From: an uncultured Lewinella sp.
GTDB lineage: Bacteria; Bacteroidota; Bacteroidia; Chitinophagales; Saprospiraceae
Length of the DNA: 64,000 bases
Direction: 5' to 3'
Assembly (NCBI GenBank): GCA_937873655.1
Contig: CALMYQ010000194.1
Coordinates: forward strand, 1 to 64,000
The notes under the pieces were generated by a model that searched no databases, had not been told where the DNA came from, and saw only the letters and a program-made list of their open reading frames with translations. Position numbers and translations under genes: made by a program. Of this stretch, positions 42,453-51,354 are shown piece after piece (the first letter of the stretch is position 1; every line of letters starts with the position of its first letter).

Positions 42453-42917
42453 ATGATTGGGAAAGTTAAAAAATGGCTGGGAATTGAGGGCGTCAAGCTG
42501 GAGTTGGTTTTACCGGAGGGAATTTACCGGTATGCAGGCGTCATTCCCGGCAAAATCCGGTTTCAATCGCTGAATCCGCAGACCGTAACCGGCATAGAGG
42601 TCAAACTGATCGAGCGATATACCCGCGGCCGCGGCAAGGAAAAACTGATCGACGAGTATGAACTGGGCAGCCTGACCATACAGAAAACACTGGACATACC
42701 GGCCAACGAACCGGTTGAAATTGATTTTCAACTTCCGTTTGAGGTCGTGGAATCCGATATGGATGAATTCGGCAACCAGAATTTTGTGTTCGGCGGCGTC
42801 GCCAAACTGGCCAGGTGGGTCCGCGGCGCGCATTCCGAATTCCGGGTGGAGGCCGAAGCCAAGGTCAAAGGCGTTGGGCTGAGCCCGTTTGATAAGAAAG
42901 GGATTTTGGTGAAGTAG
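42453..42917 (+). CDS. Spo0M/arrestin-like protein
   Basis: A 154-residue protein from the ATG at 42453 (an upstream in-frame ATG at 42399 is less likely). It resembles the Spo0M family: a beta-sandwich of arrestin-like fold beginning with KWLGIEGVKLELVLPEGIYR, with LNPQTVTGIEVKLIERYTRG, PANEPVEIDFQLPFEV and a closing strand around HSEFRVEAEAKVKG. Spo0M proteins affect cell-envelope or developmental processes in Bacillus, but their molecular role is unclear, and arrestin-like proteins here may act as scaffold proteins. A TAnnTTTG-like element (TATTTTTG, 42416-42423) precedes it. The stop codon is followed by a short GGTTTGGTTTGGG repeat. Confidence 0.72.
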   Translation: MIGKVKKWLGIEGVKLELVLPEGIYRYAGVIPGKIRFQSLNPQTVTGIEVKLIERYTRGRGKEKLIDEYELGSLTIQKTLDIPANEPVEIDFQLPFEVVESDMDEFGNQNFVFGGVAKLARWVRGAHSEFRVEAEAKVKGVGLSPFDKKGILVK

Positions 42918-43088
42918 GTTTGGTTTGGGATTTGGTGTCCTGAAACTGTTCAAAAAAGTGGCTCTCTCCTTAAGACGTGCGATATTTGCAATCAGTCAAT
43001 TTTACGCAACCATTTCAAGCGGAATCGTTTCAAAAAACCGCTCAGTCCTTTTTAAATCACAAAAGAAACAAAAGTTTTAAAGCCGTTA

Positions 43089-43104
43089 ATTTGCCCGGGC
43101 AAAT
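43089..43104. repeat. perfect 16-bp palindrome
   Basis: ATTTGCCCGGGCAAAT is its own reverse complement. It lies in the gap between two convergent genes (42917 and 43157), 53 bases from the stop of the M20 peptidase gene. It could be a protein-binding site or a small cruciform; no T-run flanks it. Confidence 0.7.
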
Positions 43105-43156
43105 CAACCTCCGCAGGCCCTGATCACGCCATCAGCGTGAAGAAGGCGGCAAATCC

Positions 43157-44461
43157 TCACTTCCTCAACAGGTCCATCACGGCGGCGGTCAGGGAGACCA
43201 CGCCGGTCCGGATGCTGGGTTTTGGATCCGGAGCAAAAAGGGAAGAGTGCAGGGATGGCAGCGTCAATTCGCCTTTGGCGGCAGCTTCAATTTTTTCTTT
43301 TTCAACGACGCCGAGCCAGAATTGGCAGGTCGGGATCTTGTCGTCGGTGCGGCCGTAATAGCTGAAATCTTCGCCGGCCATGACGGGATCAGCCAGGACG
43401 ACCTTATCCTGTCCCAGGGTTTTGCGGAAAATGCCGGCCAGCCTTTCGGTCAATGCGGGTTCGTTGTAGACGGACGGACAGTATTCATTTTTCAATTTAC
43501 ATTCCGGGTATTGGTCCTCCGGCAATCCCGCCGACATGGCGACGCCGGCGCAAATCCGCTTGATCTTCTCAATAATGGCATTGCGGACGTCATCCGAATA
43601 GGACCGCATGGTCAGTTCCAGTTTGACCTCATTGGGAATGATGTTGCCCTTGGTACCGCCGTGTATGGAGCCGACGGTCACCACGGCCGGCTGCAATGGC
43701 GAAATTTCCCGGCTCACAATGGTTTGCAGGTCGACGATAATGCGGGCTGCCAGCAATACAGGGTCGATGGTGGTATGCGGATAAGCGCCGTGGCCGCCGA
43801 ACCCGTGGACCGTAATATCCATAAAATCCACAAAAGCAAACGCGTATTCCGGCCGGACGCCCACTTTTCCGGCTTCAATGACCGGGCTGACGTGTAAGGC
43901 TATGCCGTAATCGGGCTTCGGGAAGCGGGTGTACAGCCCGTCATCGAGCATGGCTTTGGCGCCGCCGTTCCGCTCTTCGGCGGGCTGACCGATGAACACC
44001 ACGGTGCCTTTCCACTGATCCTTCATTTTGGCCAGCGCCCGGGCGGCGCCCACCCAGGAGGTCATGTGTACGTCGTGGCCGCAGGCGTGCATCACGTCTA
44101 CCGTCGCGCCGCTCTCATCGGTGGCTTGTACCGTACTGGCATAGGGTTTTCCGGTTTCTTCCTTCACCGGCAGCGCGTCGATATCCGTCCGGACGAGCAC
44201 GACCGGGCCGTTGCCGTTGGACAATACACCGACTACGCCGTTGCCCCCGACTTTTTCAGTCACCGCAAATCCCGCGTTCTTCAGTTCGGCAGCCATCCGC
44301 TTTGCGGTTTCCGTCTCGTAAAAAGACAGTTCCGGATGTTGATGCAGGTGAAGGTAGAGGTCGTATAAGTAGGATGCATCGCCGGAAAGTTGTTTCTCCA
44401 GGGGCGATTGCGCAAACAAGCGGAAGGAAAGGAAAAAAAGGAGGTAAATGAATCTTTTCAT
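43157..44461 (-). CDS. M20 family metallo-aminoacylase/amidohydrolase
   Basis: A 434-residue exported hydrolase with a signal peptide (IYLLFFLSFRLFAQ). It belongs to the M20 (M20D) amidohydrolase group that removes N-acyl groups from amino acids or hydrolyses related amides. The metal site includes HACGHDVHMTSWVG (about 118-131) and QPAEERNGGAKAMLDDG (catalytic Glu in EE, about 158-174); the dimerisation (lid) domain spans about 195-310 with GFGGHGAYPHTTIDP, and the last ligand is in VMAGEDFSYYG. The exported form suggests the substrate is scavenged outside the cytoplasm. It is a stand-alone gene 68 bases downstream of the quinone oxidoreductase gene on the same strand. Confidence 0.92.
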   Translation of the reverse strand: MKRFIYLLFFLSFRLFAQSPLEKQLSGDASYLYDLYLHLHQHPELSFYETETAKRMAAELKNAGFAVTEKVGGNGVVGVLSNGNGPVVLVRTDIDALPVKEETGKPYASTVQATDESGATVDVMHACGHDVHMTSWVGAARALAKMKDQWKGTVVFIGQPAEERNGGAKAMLDDGLYTRFPKPDYGIALHVSPVIEAGKVGVRPEYAFAFVDFMDITVHGFGGHGAYPHTTIDPVLLAARIIVDLQTIVSREISPLQPAVVTVGSIHGGTKGNIIPNEVKLELTMRSYSDDVRNAIIEKIKRICAGVAMSAGLPEDQYPECKLKNEYCPSVYNEPALTERLAGIFRKTLGQDKVVLADPVMAGEDFSYYGRTDDKIPTCQFWLGVVEKEKIEAAAKGELTLPSLHSSLFAPDPKPSIRTGVVSLTAAVMDLLRK

Positions 44462-44530
44462 AGGTACTTAAGCATATCGGCCCTGCGGGCAGTCATAAAT
44501 CTTGCGCGGTAAATATCTTGATTTTAGGCA

Positions 44531-45517
44531 TCAATGAAGAATTTTCAGAACGATTTTCCCCTGATTGCGGTTGTTTTCCATATGGGTATGGGCCATGACC
44601 ACGTCATTCCAATCGTAAACGGAATCGATGACCGGGTGCAGGCTTCCGTTTTCAAAAAGCGGCCAATATTGTTTTCGGAATGCTGCGGTAAGGCGTATTT
44701 TGTAGTCGGTCGTTCGGGCACGCAATGTCGTCCCGGTAATTTGCAGGCGATTTCGGAGAATGAGCCCGAGGTTGACATCTTTTGCTTTTATCCCACCCAT
44801 AGCGGCGAGGACGACCAGACGTCCGTCATGCGCGAGACTCTCAAGGTTGTCATTAAAATAGGGTGAGCCGATAAAATCCAGGATAGCATTGACGCCGTTC
44901 CCGTCTGTAAATTCCAGGGCGGCGTCCCTGAAATGCTCCGATTTATAGTCGATTGCCCGGGACGCGCCCAATTGAAGGCAAGTCGGGTGTTTTTCGGGCG
45001 AAGCCGTCACGATAGCCTTTGCGCCAGATGCCCGGCACAACTGGATTGCAGCGGTACCGACACCGCTCGCGCCGGCATGAATCAGCACCGTTTCACCCCG
45101 TTGGAGGCCGGCAATCCAGTGGAGCGCCTGATAAGCGGTCAGGAACACCTCTGGTACGGCGGCAGCAGATTCCAGAGAAAGATTTTCCGGTACCGGCAGA
45201 GCCATTTTCTCATGCAAAACCGCAAATTCAGCGTATCCGCCGCCACCCAGGAGGCCGCATACCAGATCGCCTGGCTGCCAAAGGGAGACTCCGGGGCCGG
45301 TTTTGACGACTGTTCCTGCGACTTCCAGGCCAAGCACCGGACTTTCGCCGGGCGGGGGCGGATATTTTCCCTGTCTTTGCAGGATATCGGCCCGGTTTAG
45401 GGCAGTTGCAGCTACCCGGATCAGGATCTCCTGCTCTCCGGGTTCCGGATCGGGAAAATTGCCGATATGCAGGTTTTCTGCTGGGCCGGGTTCACGGATC
45501 AGGACGGCTTTCATCAT
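44531..45517 (-). CDS. NAD(P)H:quinone oxidoreductase (zinc-type MDR family)
   Basis: A 328-residue medium-chain dehydrogenase/reductase from the ATG at 45517 (a longer frame reaches 45553). The N-terminal GroES-like half begins MKAVLIREPGPAE and includes NRADILQRQGKYPPPPG, typical of the TP53I3/PIG3-type quinone oxidoreductases that lack catalytic zinc; the Rossmann half has VLIHAGASGVGTAAIQLCRA (about 140-160). No zinc-binding Cys cluster is present, as expected for this group. It probably reduces quinones using NAD(P)H in the cytoplasm. It is followed by the M20 gene and preceded by the SH3-domain protein gene. Confidence 0.9.
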   Translation of the reverse strand: MMKAVLIREPGPAENLHIGNFPDPEPGEQEILIRVAATALNRADILQRQGKYPPPPGESPVLGLEVAGTVVKTGPGVSLWQPGDLVCGLLGGGGYAEFAVLHEKMALPVPENLSLESAAAVPEVFLTAYQALHWIAGLQRGETVLIHAGASGVGTAAIQLCRASGAKAIVTASPEKHPTCLQLGASRAIDYKSEHFRDAALEFTDGNGVNAILDFIGSPYFNDNLESLAHDGRLVVLAAMGGIKAKDVNLGLILRNRLQITGTTLRARTTDYKIRLTAAFRKQYWPLFENGSLHPVIDSVYDWNDVVMAHTHMENNRNQGKIVLKILH

Positions 45518-45563
45518 CTTTGGTTTAGCCGCCAAAATACGGCGGATCTGCAAACTTCAACCT

Positions 45564-46463
45564 TCAGGCTTTGGGCTTGGCGGCTGCCACGGCCGCTTTA
45601 GCCGTTGTTGCGGGCTTTGACGCGGGTTTGCAATCCCAGACCGGCTCAAAGTTCCGGTCGATCCCGTTGTACCGGCAAACCATGGCCGTTCCGCCGTTCC
45701 GAACCTGGAAGGCCTTGTTGACGTATTGGCGGTTGACGGTATATTCGGCGTGATACGCGCACTGGAGTTTGGCCCCGTCCCAATAGAGGAAGGCCCTTTC
45801 CGTTCCGGAGAGGCACCCTACCGTCATGGTGCTGGCTTCGATCATGAGCTGCCCGGGTACCGGTCCGGGGATGGCCCGCAACAGGGGTGTAGACTGGCAT
45901 TCCTCAAATACGCATAATCCGGGGATCAGCGTTTTGGCGATCAGCTGGCGCCCCTGGAGTACGCGGACCTCAGCACTGATGTCGGTGAAGGAAGTTCTTT
46001 TTTTCTGGGAAACCCCCAGGAGGATCAGATCATCCCTTTGCGCGCCGGTCAGGGAGGCATTGCGCCAGCCTTTGGCCAGATAGCCGCCCCAGATGTATCC
46101 GCGGAAGGTTTTGCCGGCGTCGTCTCTGCCGGATACCTCGTACCAGTTGTCCAGGTAGCCGTTGACTTCGGCCTGCGGAATAAACAATTGATCCCGGTAG
46201 TCGGATTCGTTGCGGACGACCGCGCCGAGGGTCAACCGGGCAACGGTTTCGGAAGACGCGGTTGCGGAAGAAAAGACGGGCGCCTCATCGGCAAAAACGA
46301 TCAGGTTGGTCCCGGGAGCATACAGTTCTGCGATTTGTGAACGGGAATGGAACCACTCGTAAAAATCGGCGTCATCGGCGTTTACAAACCGTACCTGGGT
46401 CTGTGTAAAACCGCTGGAAGTAATACAAAAGAGCAATAGAAGGATTGGCTTTGGGCATTTCAT
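45564..46463 (-). CDS. exported protein with bacterial SH3-like domain
   Basis: A 299-residue protein with a signal peptide (ILLLLFCITSSGFTQ). Residues about 45-135 look like a bacterial SH3 (SH3b) domain (LIVFADEAPVFSS, TLGAVVRNESDYRDQ, NWYEVSGRDDAGKTFRGYIWG), a fold that often binds cell-wall peptides. The rest is strand-rich with two Cys pairs (CVFEECQ, MVCRYN and CKPAS) and a low-complexity Ala/Lys/Pro tail (about 20 residues). I do not recognise a catalytic domain. It is upstream of the quinone oxidoreductase gene on the same strand, but there is no clear functional link. Confidence 0.7.
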   Translation of the reverse strand: MKCPKPILLLLFCITSSGFTQTQVRFVNADDADFYEWFHSRSQIAELYAPGTNLIVFADEAPVFSSATASSETVARLTLGAVVRNESDYRDQLFIPQAEVNGYLDNWYEVSGRDDAGKTFRGYIWGGYLAKGWRNASLTGAQRDDLILLGVSQKKRTSFTDISAEVRVLQGRQLIAKTLIPGLCVFEECQSTPLLRAIPGPVPGQLMIEASTMTVGCLSGTERAFLYWDGAKLQCAYHAEYTVNRQYVNKAFQVRNGGTAMVCRYNGIDRNFEPVWDCKPASKPATTAKAAVAAAKPKA

Positions 46464-46661
46464 GAGCTGTCAATTGAAGCGTGTTAAAAATCTGTTTCAC
46501 TATCACAACAATGCACGGTCGGGAATTAGCTCCCGGTAAATTTTTGCAGTGAATGTTCGGGTAGAATTTCTATTCAAATTTGAATTTCGGACAACTCTGT
46601 TAATAATATTCTGAAAACACGCCCCGGCAAAGAATTATTGCGCAACGGAATCCCTTTTTTC

Positions 46662-46695
46662 AAAAAAAAAGACCCCGGGACATGCTCCCGGAGTC
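46662..46695 (-). terminator. intrinsic terminator of the DUF3179 gene
   Basis: A stem of GACCCCGGGA with TCCCGGAGTC (one G-U pair) and loop CATGC is followed on the minus strand by nine T residues. It is the terminator for the gene whose stop is at 46726. A motif shared with the terminator region at 37567 lies between the stop and this hairpin (46703-46721). Confidence 0.85.
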
Positions 46696-46725
46696 TTCAA
46701 CCATCATAATTCTCATGAAAACAAT

Positions 46726-47739
46726 TTATCTTCCGCCTGTCAGGAACTGCATAGCGAGGTTATACTTTTCGGGCATAACGCCGTATATGTCCGTCTCAGG
46801 GTGAAACGCGGACCAGGCAAACCAGTAGGTGGTGAAAGTGGGCAGGATGTCACCTGCTTCGTTGGCTGCCCAGGCGGTTTTGGCTACGTTGTCATAGGTA
46901 ATGAATACGGTTTGGCCGTTCACTTCGTCGATCACCGGTTCGGAACCGTTGCTGGCCAGCAGAGCCAGCGGATAGGCGCGGGTCTGGCCGTTGATATTGA
47001 CACCGAGGACCTGCTCTTTGAGCGGCAGCTTCTTATCCCTGAAATTGATCGGGAACATCAGCCGGCGGGATTCCGGGCCGAACATGGCGTACGGATCCAT
47101 ATCATATTGCCGCTTATAGCCGGTACGCGGCGACAGCACTCTCGTTTCCGGGTGTTTTGCCCGCCATGCGCCCCAGGTACAAACCTGAGCCGGCACCTGG
47201 GTCAGCGACTTACCGGAAGAAGAACCGGATACCGCCTGTCCCATCATCTGCGACCAGAGGGATTCCGTTTCCCAGTCGTAGAAAAGCAGGTTGTTGTTGT
47301 ACAGGAGCCCTGACACGCTGAAGGTGCGCGTTTCGCCGTCGACGCCTGAGGAGAAAGCTGCTGCGCTGGCGGTCAGCGGGCTGAACGTCACCGCTACCTG
47401 CTCGTCGCCGAACATATCATTGATGACTTCGTGGTAATTCATGATCCTGACCGGGTAGGCTTTGGTAACGCCGTTCATGGTTACGCCGATCACCATTTCA
47501 TCGTCCGTGATGAAGTCGACTTTTTCGCCGTTGGCAAACCGCGGGATCTCCAGCGAGGGGATGCCGTCTTTACCGGGGCCGCCCTGGAACACTTCGGTCA
47601 ACGGGATTTCCAGGTTGACCATTTCGAAGCCGTTGTAGGCGCAATAAACTTCTTCCGTTTTCTGGGTCTGGGCCATCAGGCCGAAAGCGCTCAGCACGAT
47701 CAATGAAACTACAGTTGAAATTCTGATAATAGTGCTCAT
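46726..47739 (-). CDS. DUF3179 family exported protein
   Basis: A 337-residue protein with a signal peptide (VVSLIVLSAFGLMAQ). The body matches DUF3179: the early SLEIPRFANGEKVDFITDDE and MVIGVTMNGVTKAYPVRIMN strands, LLYNNNLLFYDWETESLWSQ, GQAVSGSSSGKSLTQVP, LPLKEQVLGVNINGQTRAYP and the C-terminal YWFAWSAFHPETDIYG. The usual Cys-containing 'CPLC' segment appears here as FSPLTASAAAFSS, without cysteines, so a metal- or redox-binding function of that site is unlikely. Function is unknown. It has its own terminator. Confidence 0.85.
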   Translation of the reverse strand: MSTIIRISTVVSLIVLSAFGLMAQTQKTEEVYCAYNGFEMVNLEIPLTEVFQGGPGKDGIPSLEIPRFANGEKVDFITDDEMVIGVTMNGVTKAYPVRIMNYHEVINDMFGDEQVAVTFSPLTASAAAFSSGVDGETRTFSVSGLLYNNNLLFYDWETESLWSQMMGQAVSGSSSGKSLTQVPAQVCTWGAWRAKHPETRVLSPRTGYKRQYDMDPYAMFGPESRRLMFPINFRDKKLPLKEQVLGVNINGQTRAYPLALLASNGSEPVIDEVNGQTVFITYDNVAKTAWAANEAGDILPTFTTYWFAWSAFHPETDIYGVMPEKYNLAMQFLTGGR

Positions 47740-47952
47740 AGGTAAATGGATTTTGAAATAATATTGAAAATTTGTTTGGATGTTTTATAGTAAACCAAAA
47801 GCGTGCCAATTTTTTCTCAGCACCTCACAATGGGCGATCCGGTCCGTTCTTAATTGTTGTAATCCGCATAATCAAAGCCGGTCCGGTTGCGTTTCCTTCA
47901 ACAGCAAACCATGACGGCCAATAACCCGATTCTCTGACTGAAGCACAATTGA

Positions 47953-50379
47953 ATGACCTGGTTCAAGCGACTTTTTCCCATCCTGTTTTTTCCGCTTTCC
48001 CTATTCACCTGCACGGCTGCGGGACAAATCACCGGCGTAATCGAAAATCCGGCCGGCGCTACCCTCCCCTTCGTCAATATCCTGATCAACGGGGATCCGC
48101 ACCTGGGCGTGACGGCCGATCTGGACGGGCGGTTCGTCATCACCACCGAAAAAGTGGTCCAACTCGATTTCAGCTACGTCGGCTATGAGCCTTTGCGCAT
48201 GGTATTCGACCGGAGCCAACCGCCGCCGCCTCAGCTCCGGGTGGTCCTGCAGCCGGCGGATAACGCACTGACTGCGGTAGAAGTCATTGCCGGAGAAAAC
48301 CCGGCCGACCGGATCATCCGGGAAGCGGTCAGCCACCGGAAATACAATGACCCCGAGAAAGCGCTGGCCGCCTATCAGTGCCGGACCTACAACAAACAGG
48401 TTTACCGGATTCAACCGGATTCGGCGATCCTGGCCAAAATGGATACCGGCCAGGTCAAACAGATCGACCGGTTTGTGCGGAGTTCGGCGGACCATGATTT
48501 TTTTATTCTGGAAAGCGTTACAAACCGGAAATTCCGCAGCCCCGGGCAATTGACCGAACAAATCCTGTACAGCAAGGCCTCCGGTTTCAAATCCCTGCCG
48601 CTGGCGCCGCTGGCTGCGGATGTACAGCCATTTTCCTTCTATCAGGCAGAAGTCCGCGTTTTTGAAAAATCCTATCTCAACCCCATCAGTCCGGGCAGCG
48701 AGGCCAAATACTTTTTTTCCCTGGATGATACCCTTTACCGCGGAGCCGACACCCTCTTCGTCATCAGTTTCCACCCGCGGAAGGGCAAAAACTTCGACGG
48801 TTTGAAGGGTGTTTTGTACATCCATTCCCACCGATACGGCATCAGCAACCTGATTGCGGGCCCCGCCGATACGACCGGCAACCTGACCTTCAGCATCGAA
48901 CAGCAATACCAGCTCGCCGGCGGAGAAACCTGGTTTCCAAGTCAGCTGCACTTTGAATTCGCCCTGCCCAAATACCCCATGCCCGGCATCGGCATGTCGG
49001 CCTACGGGCGAAGCTATATCGACAGCCTGAACCTGGAGCCCGTTTTTGAAAGGAAGGATTTCCGAACCGCCGAAAAATATTCCTTTTCCGATAACGCCTT
49101 CCGGCAGCCCGATTCGCTGTGGCTCCGGTTAAGGGCTGTTCCACTTTCGGACAAAGAACTTCGAACATATGCGGTAGTGGACAGTTTCGGCGATGTTCAC
49201 CATCTGGACCGATGGATGAACCGAATCGGGTTGCTTTCCACGGGCAGGCTTCCCATGGGCCCTATTGACCTGGATTTCCGCCGGGGGATCGGGTTCAGCG
49301 AATATGAGGGATTGCGCCTGGGCGCCGGCATTTATACCAGCGAGCGCCTGCTGCGGGCTGTGGCCTTCGGGGGATATGCCGCTTACGGATTCAAGGACAA
49401 ACGCTGGAAATACGGGTTGGAAGGCATCTGCCGGATCGACCCCGACCGGGACCGGGCCTTCACCGTAAGCTATACCGACGACCTTGAGGAGCCCGCTGTC
49501 ATGCCCGGTTTTCCGGAGCCGGGTTTCCTTAACCGCCGGACCTTTGCCCGCCGCATGGACCGTTGGAAAGGATGGGCCGCCCGGTTGGAAGGTCAGGTAG
49601 TCCGGTCGCTGGACGCTGTGGCGGAGGTTCGTTCCGGGCAAGTGCAACCATTATATATGTACCGCTTCAACGGCTCGCAGGAAACGGCCGGTTCGTTCGA
49701 CCTGACCGAAGTGTCGGTCCACCTGCGGTATACGCCGGGAGAACTGTACACCCGTTTTTTCGGCGTCCGGGTGAGTGAAGGCGATGGAAAATATCCGGGG
49801 CTGTTCTTCAGTTGGCGGCGGGGTTGGCAAAACGGAACGGCAGCCGGCCTTGAATTCGATCAGGTCTGGGCGGGTGTCGGGCACAAATTCCGGATCAGGT
49901 GGCTGGGCGAGACCAGTTACCGGTTCGAAGGCGGGGCGGTAACCGGCAATCCCCCGTATCAAAGGCTGTACAGCAGCACAGGCGTCGGGATTGCCGGCAT
50001 CCGGGCCAACCACGAATTCCAGACCATGGCTTACCAGGAATTCCTGTCGGACCGGTTATTCGTATCGGCATTGCGGCACAACTTCGGCAAATTGCTGTTC
50101 AGAACGTCGTGGCTGCAACCTGTTTTAGCTGTAGAGCAGCGGTTTGCTATCGGTGTACTCGGGCATCCCGAACGGTATGAGCGCATCAAGTTCAAAACCC
50201 TGGAAAAAGGTTTCTGGGAATCCGGCATCATCCTGGACAATCTGATCCGGATCAATTACTTCAACATCGTCCACTTTGGATTCGGCGTGGCGGCTTACCG
50301 CAGGTTCGGCGCCTACCAGTTGGAAGGCGGCTGGAAACAGAACAGCGTCATCCGGTTATCCTTTTATGCAGAGACCTGA
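47953..50379 (+). CDS. DUF5686-type outer-membrane protein with carboxypeptidase-like plug
   Basis: An 808-residue protein with a signal peptide (LFPILFFPLSLFTCTAAGQ). It begins with a carboxypeptidase-regulatory-like Ig module (about 25-100: ITGVIENPAGATLPFVNILI, VTADLDGRFVIT), followed by an alpha/beta region (about 100-360) and a long C-terminal beta-barrel-like region with alternating aromatic strands, ending in a terminal aromatic strand (NSVIRLSFYAET). This order is typical of the Bacteroidota DUF5686 family, which resembles TonB-dependent transporters without an obvious TonB box. It probably sits in the outer membrane. It is transcribed away from the DUF3179 gene. Confidence 0.8.
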   Translation: MTWFKRLFPILFFPLSLFTCTAAGQITGVIENPAGATLPFVNILINGDPHLGVTADLDGRFVITTEKVVQLDFSYVGYEPLRMVFDRSQPPPPQLRVVLQPADNALTAVEVIAGENPADRIIREAVSHRKYNDPEKALAAYQCRTYNKQVYRIQPDSAILAKMDTGQVKQIDRFVRSSADHDFFILESVTNRKFRSPGQLTEQILYSKASGFKSLPLAPLAADVQPFSFYQAEVRVFEKSYLNPISPGSEAKYFFSLDDTLYRGADTLFVISFHPRKGKNFDGLKGVLYIHSHRYGISNLIAGPADTTGNLTFSIEQQYQLAGGETWFPSQLHFEFALPKYPMPGIGMSAYGRSYIDSLNLEPVFERKDFRTAEKYSFSDNAFRQPDSLWLRLRAVPLSDKELRTYAVVDSFGDVHHLDRWMNRIGLLSTGRLPMGPIDLDFRRGIGFSEYEGLRLGAGIYTSERLLRAVAFGGYAAYGFKDKRWKYGLEGICRIDPDRDRAFTVSYTDDLEEPAVMPGFPEPGFLNRRTFARRMDRWKGWAARLEGQVVRSLDAVAEVRSGQVQPLYMYRFNGSQETAGSFDLTEVSVHLRYTPGELYTRFFGVRVSEGDGKYPGLFFSWRRGWQNGTAAGLEFDQVWAGVGHKFRIRWLGETSYRFEGGAVTGNPPYQRLYSSTGVGIAGIRANHEFQTMAYQEFLSDRLFVSALRHNFGKLLFRTSWLQPVLAVEQRFAIGVLGHPERYERIKFKTLEKGFWESGIILDNLIRINYFNIVHFGFGVAAYRRFGAYQLEGGWKQNSVIRLSFYAET

Positions 50380-50397
50380 ATTCCGATACTGGGGTCC

Positions 50398-51237
50398 TCA
50401 GATCTTCACCAATTTCCGGGTAATGGAGCGGTTGCCCACCGCAAATTCAACCAGGTAAATGCCGGCAGGCAAATGCCGGATGTCCACTTCGGGCATGCTG
50501 TGCGAGGACCCCGTCAGGGATCTCTGCTCCAACCAGTTTTTCCCGTTCAGGTCGGTGATCCTGATGTTATTGATCCCGGCGGATCCCTGATCTGATTTAA
50601 ACCGGATAAAATCAGCTGCCGGATTGGGGAAGATGGAAGTTTCAGCGAAAGCGGGGGCGGAAACCGAGCTGACGGGATCTTCCTGCAGGGTCAGGGGCGG
50701 GTTGAGCCTAACGGCGCCGTCTCCGCCCGAGCTGTTGTTCAGGTTGACCGCGTTGCCGGAAGCGTAGAACCGCACGGGGCCCGAACCCTGTTCAGGCGCC
50801 GTCCAGGGAATGACAAACACATTGGTATCGTTCGGCATGCTGTGTTCGGCGTATTGACGGTTGCTGAGGGTAACCACGTGCTGCCCTTGCGGGGCTTCTC
50901 CGAAGGCGCCGCCGTTGGCATTGTCTTCTCCGATCAGCGCAACCGCCTGGTAACCGTAGGCGGCAGGGGTGCCGGTAGTGGGCGTGACAACGACCTTGAA
51001 GGTATAGGTCTTCCCCGGTTGATAGGCGGTCACCGGCAGGGTATCATCGAGGACCTGAGCCTGGATGGTGGGAGAAAACTGGCCGCCGTTGTGGCAAAGC
51101 TGGCAGGTCAGGCCACCGCTTAGGGGCGATCCGGTCCGGTCTTCACCCTGGACGGCGCCCGGGCCTCCGGAAGAACCGGCCCATAAAATAGCGGCAAGCC
51201 CGGCAACAAAAAGCGTGTAAAGCAATCGGAGATGCAT
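50398..51237 (-). CDS. T9SS-exported choice-of-anchor V domain protein
   Basis: A 279-residue protein with a signal peptide (LLYTLFVAGLAAILWAGSSGG). The middle contains a choice-of-anchor V/Reeler-like domain: TGSPLSGGLTCQLCHNGG with a CxxCH motif (the residue pattern for covalent heme c attachment), then YQPGKTYTFKVVVTPTTG and a TVLSNRQYAEH-type strand. The C-terminus is a type A T9SS sorting domain (SIFPNPAADFIRFK ... HLPAGIYLVEFAVGNRS). The protein is thus exported to the surface or released. Whether it carries heme is not shown by sequence; in this domain family the CxxCH motif is common. It lies 118 bases downstream of an acyltransferase gene and converges on the DUF5686 gene. Confidence 0.82.
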   Translation of the reverse strand: MHLRLLYTLFVAGLAAILWAGSSGGPGAVQGEDRTGSPLSGGLTCQLCHNGGQFSPTIQAQVLDDTLPVTAYQPGKTYTFKVVVTPTTGTPAAYGYQAVALIGEDNANGGAFGEAPQGQHVVTLSNRQYAEHSMPNDTNVFVIPWTAPEQGSGPVRFYASGNAVNLNNSSGGDGAVRLNPPLTLQEDPVSSVSAPAFAETSIFPNPAADFIRFKSDQGSAGINNIRITDLNGKNWLEQRSLTGSSHSMPEVDIRHLPAGIYLVEFAVGNRSITRKLVKI

Positions 51238-51354
51238 AAATCAGGTTTTTGGCATAATGAAATAGTGTTGCTATCAAACCTCAAAGGAGGTTGATGCTTA
51301 GACACTCAGGTAAGGCAGGTGGTTTAACAGGCCGGCAGGAATCCGCCTTATTCG

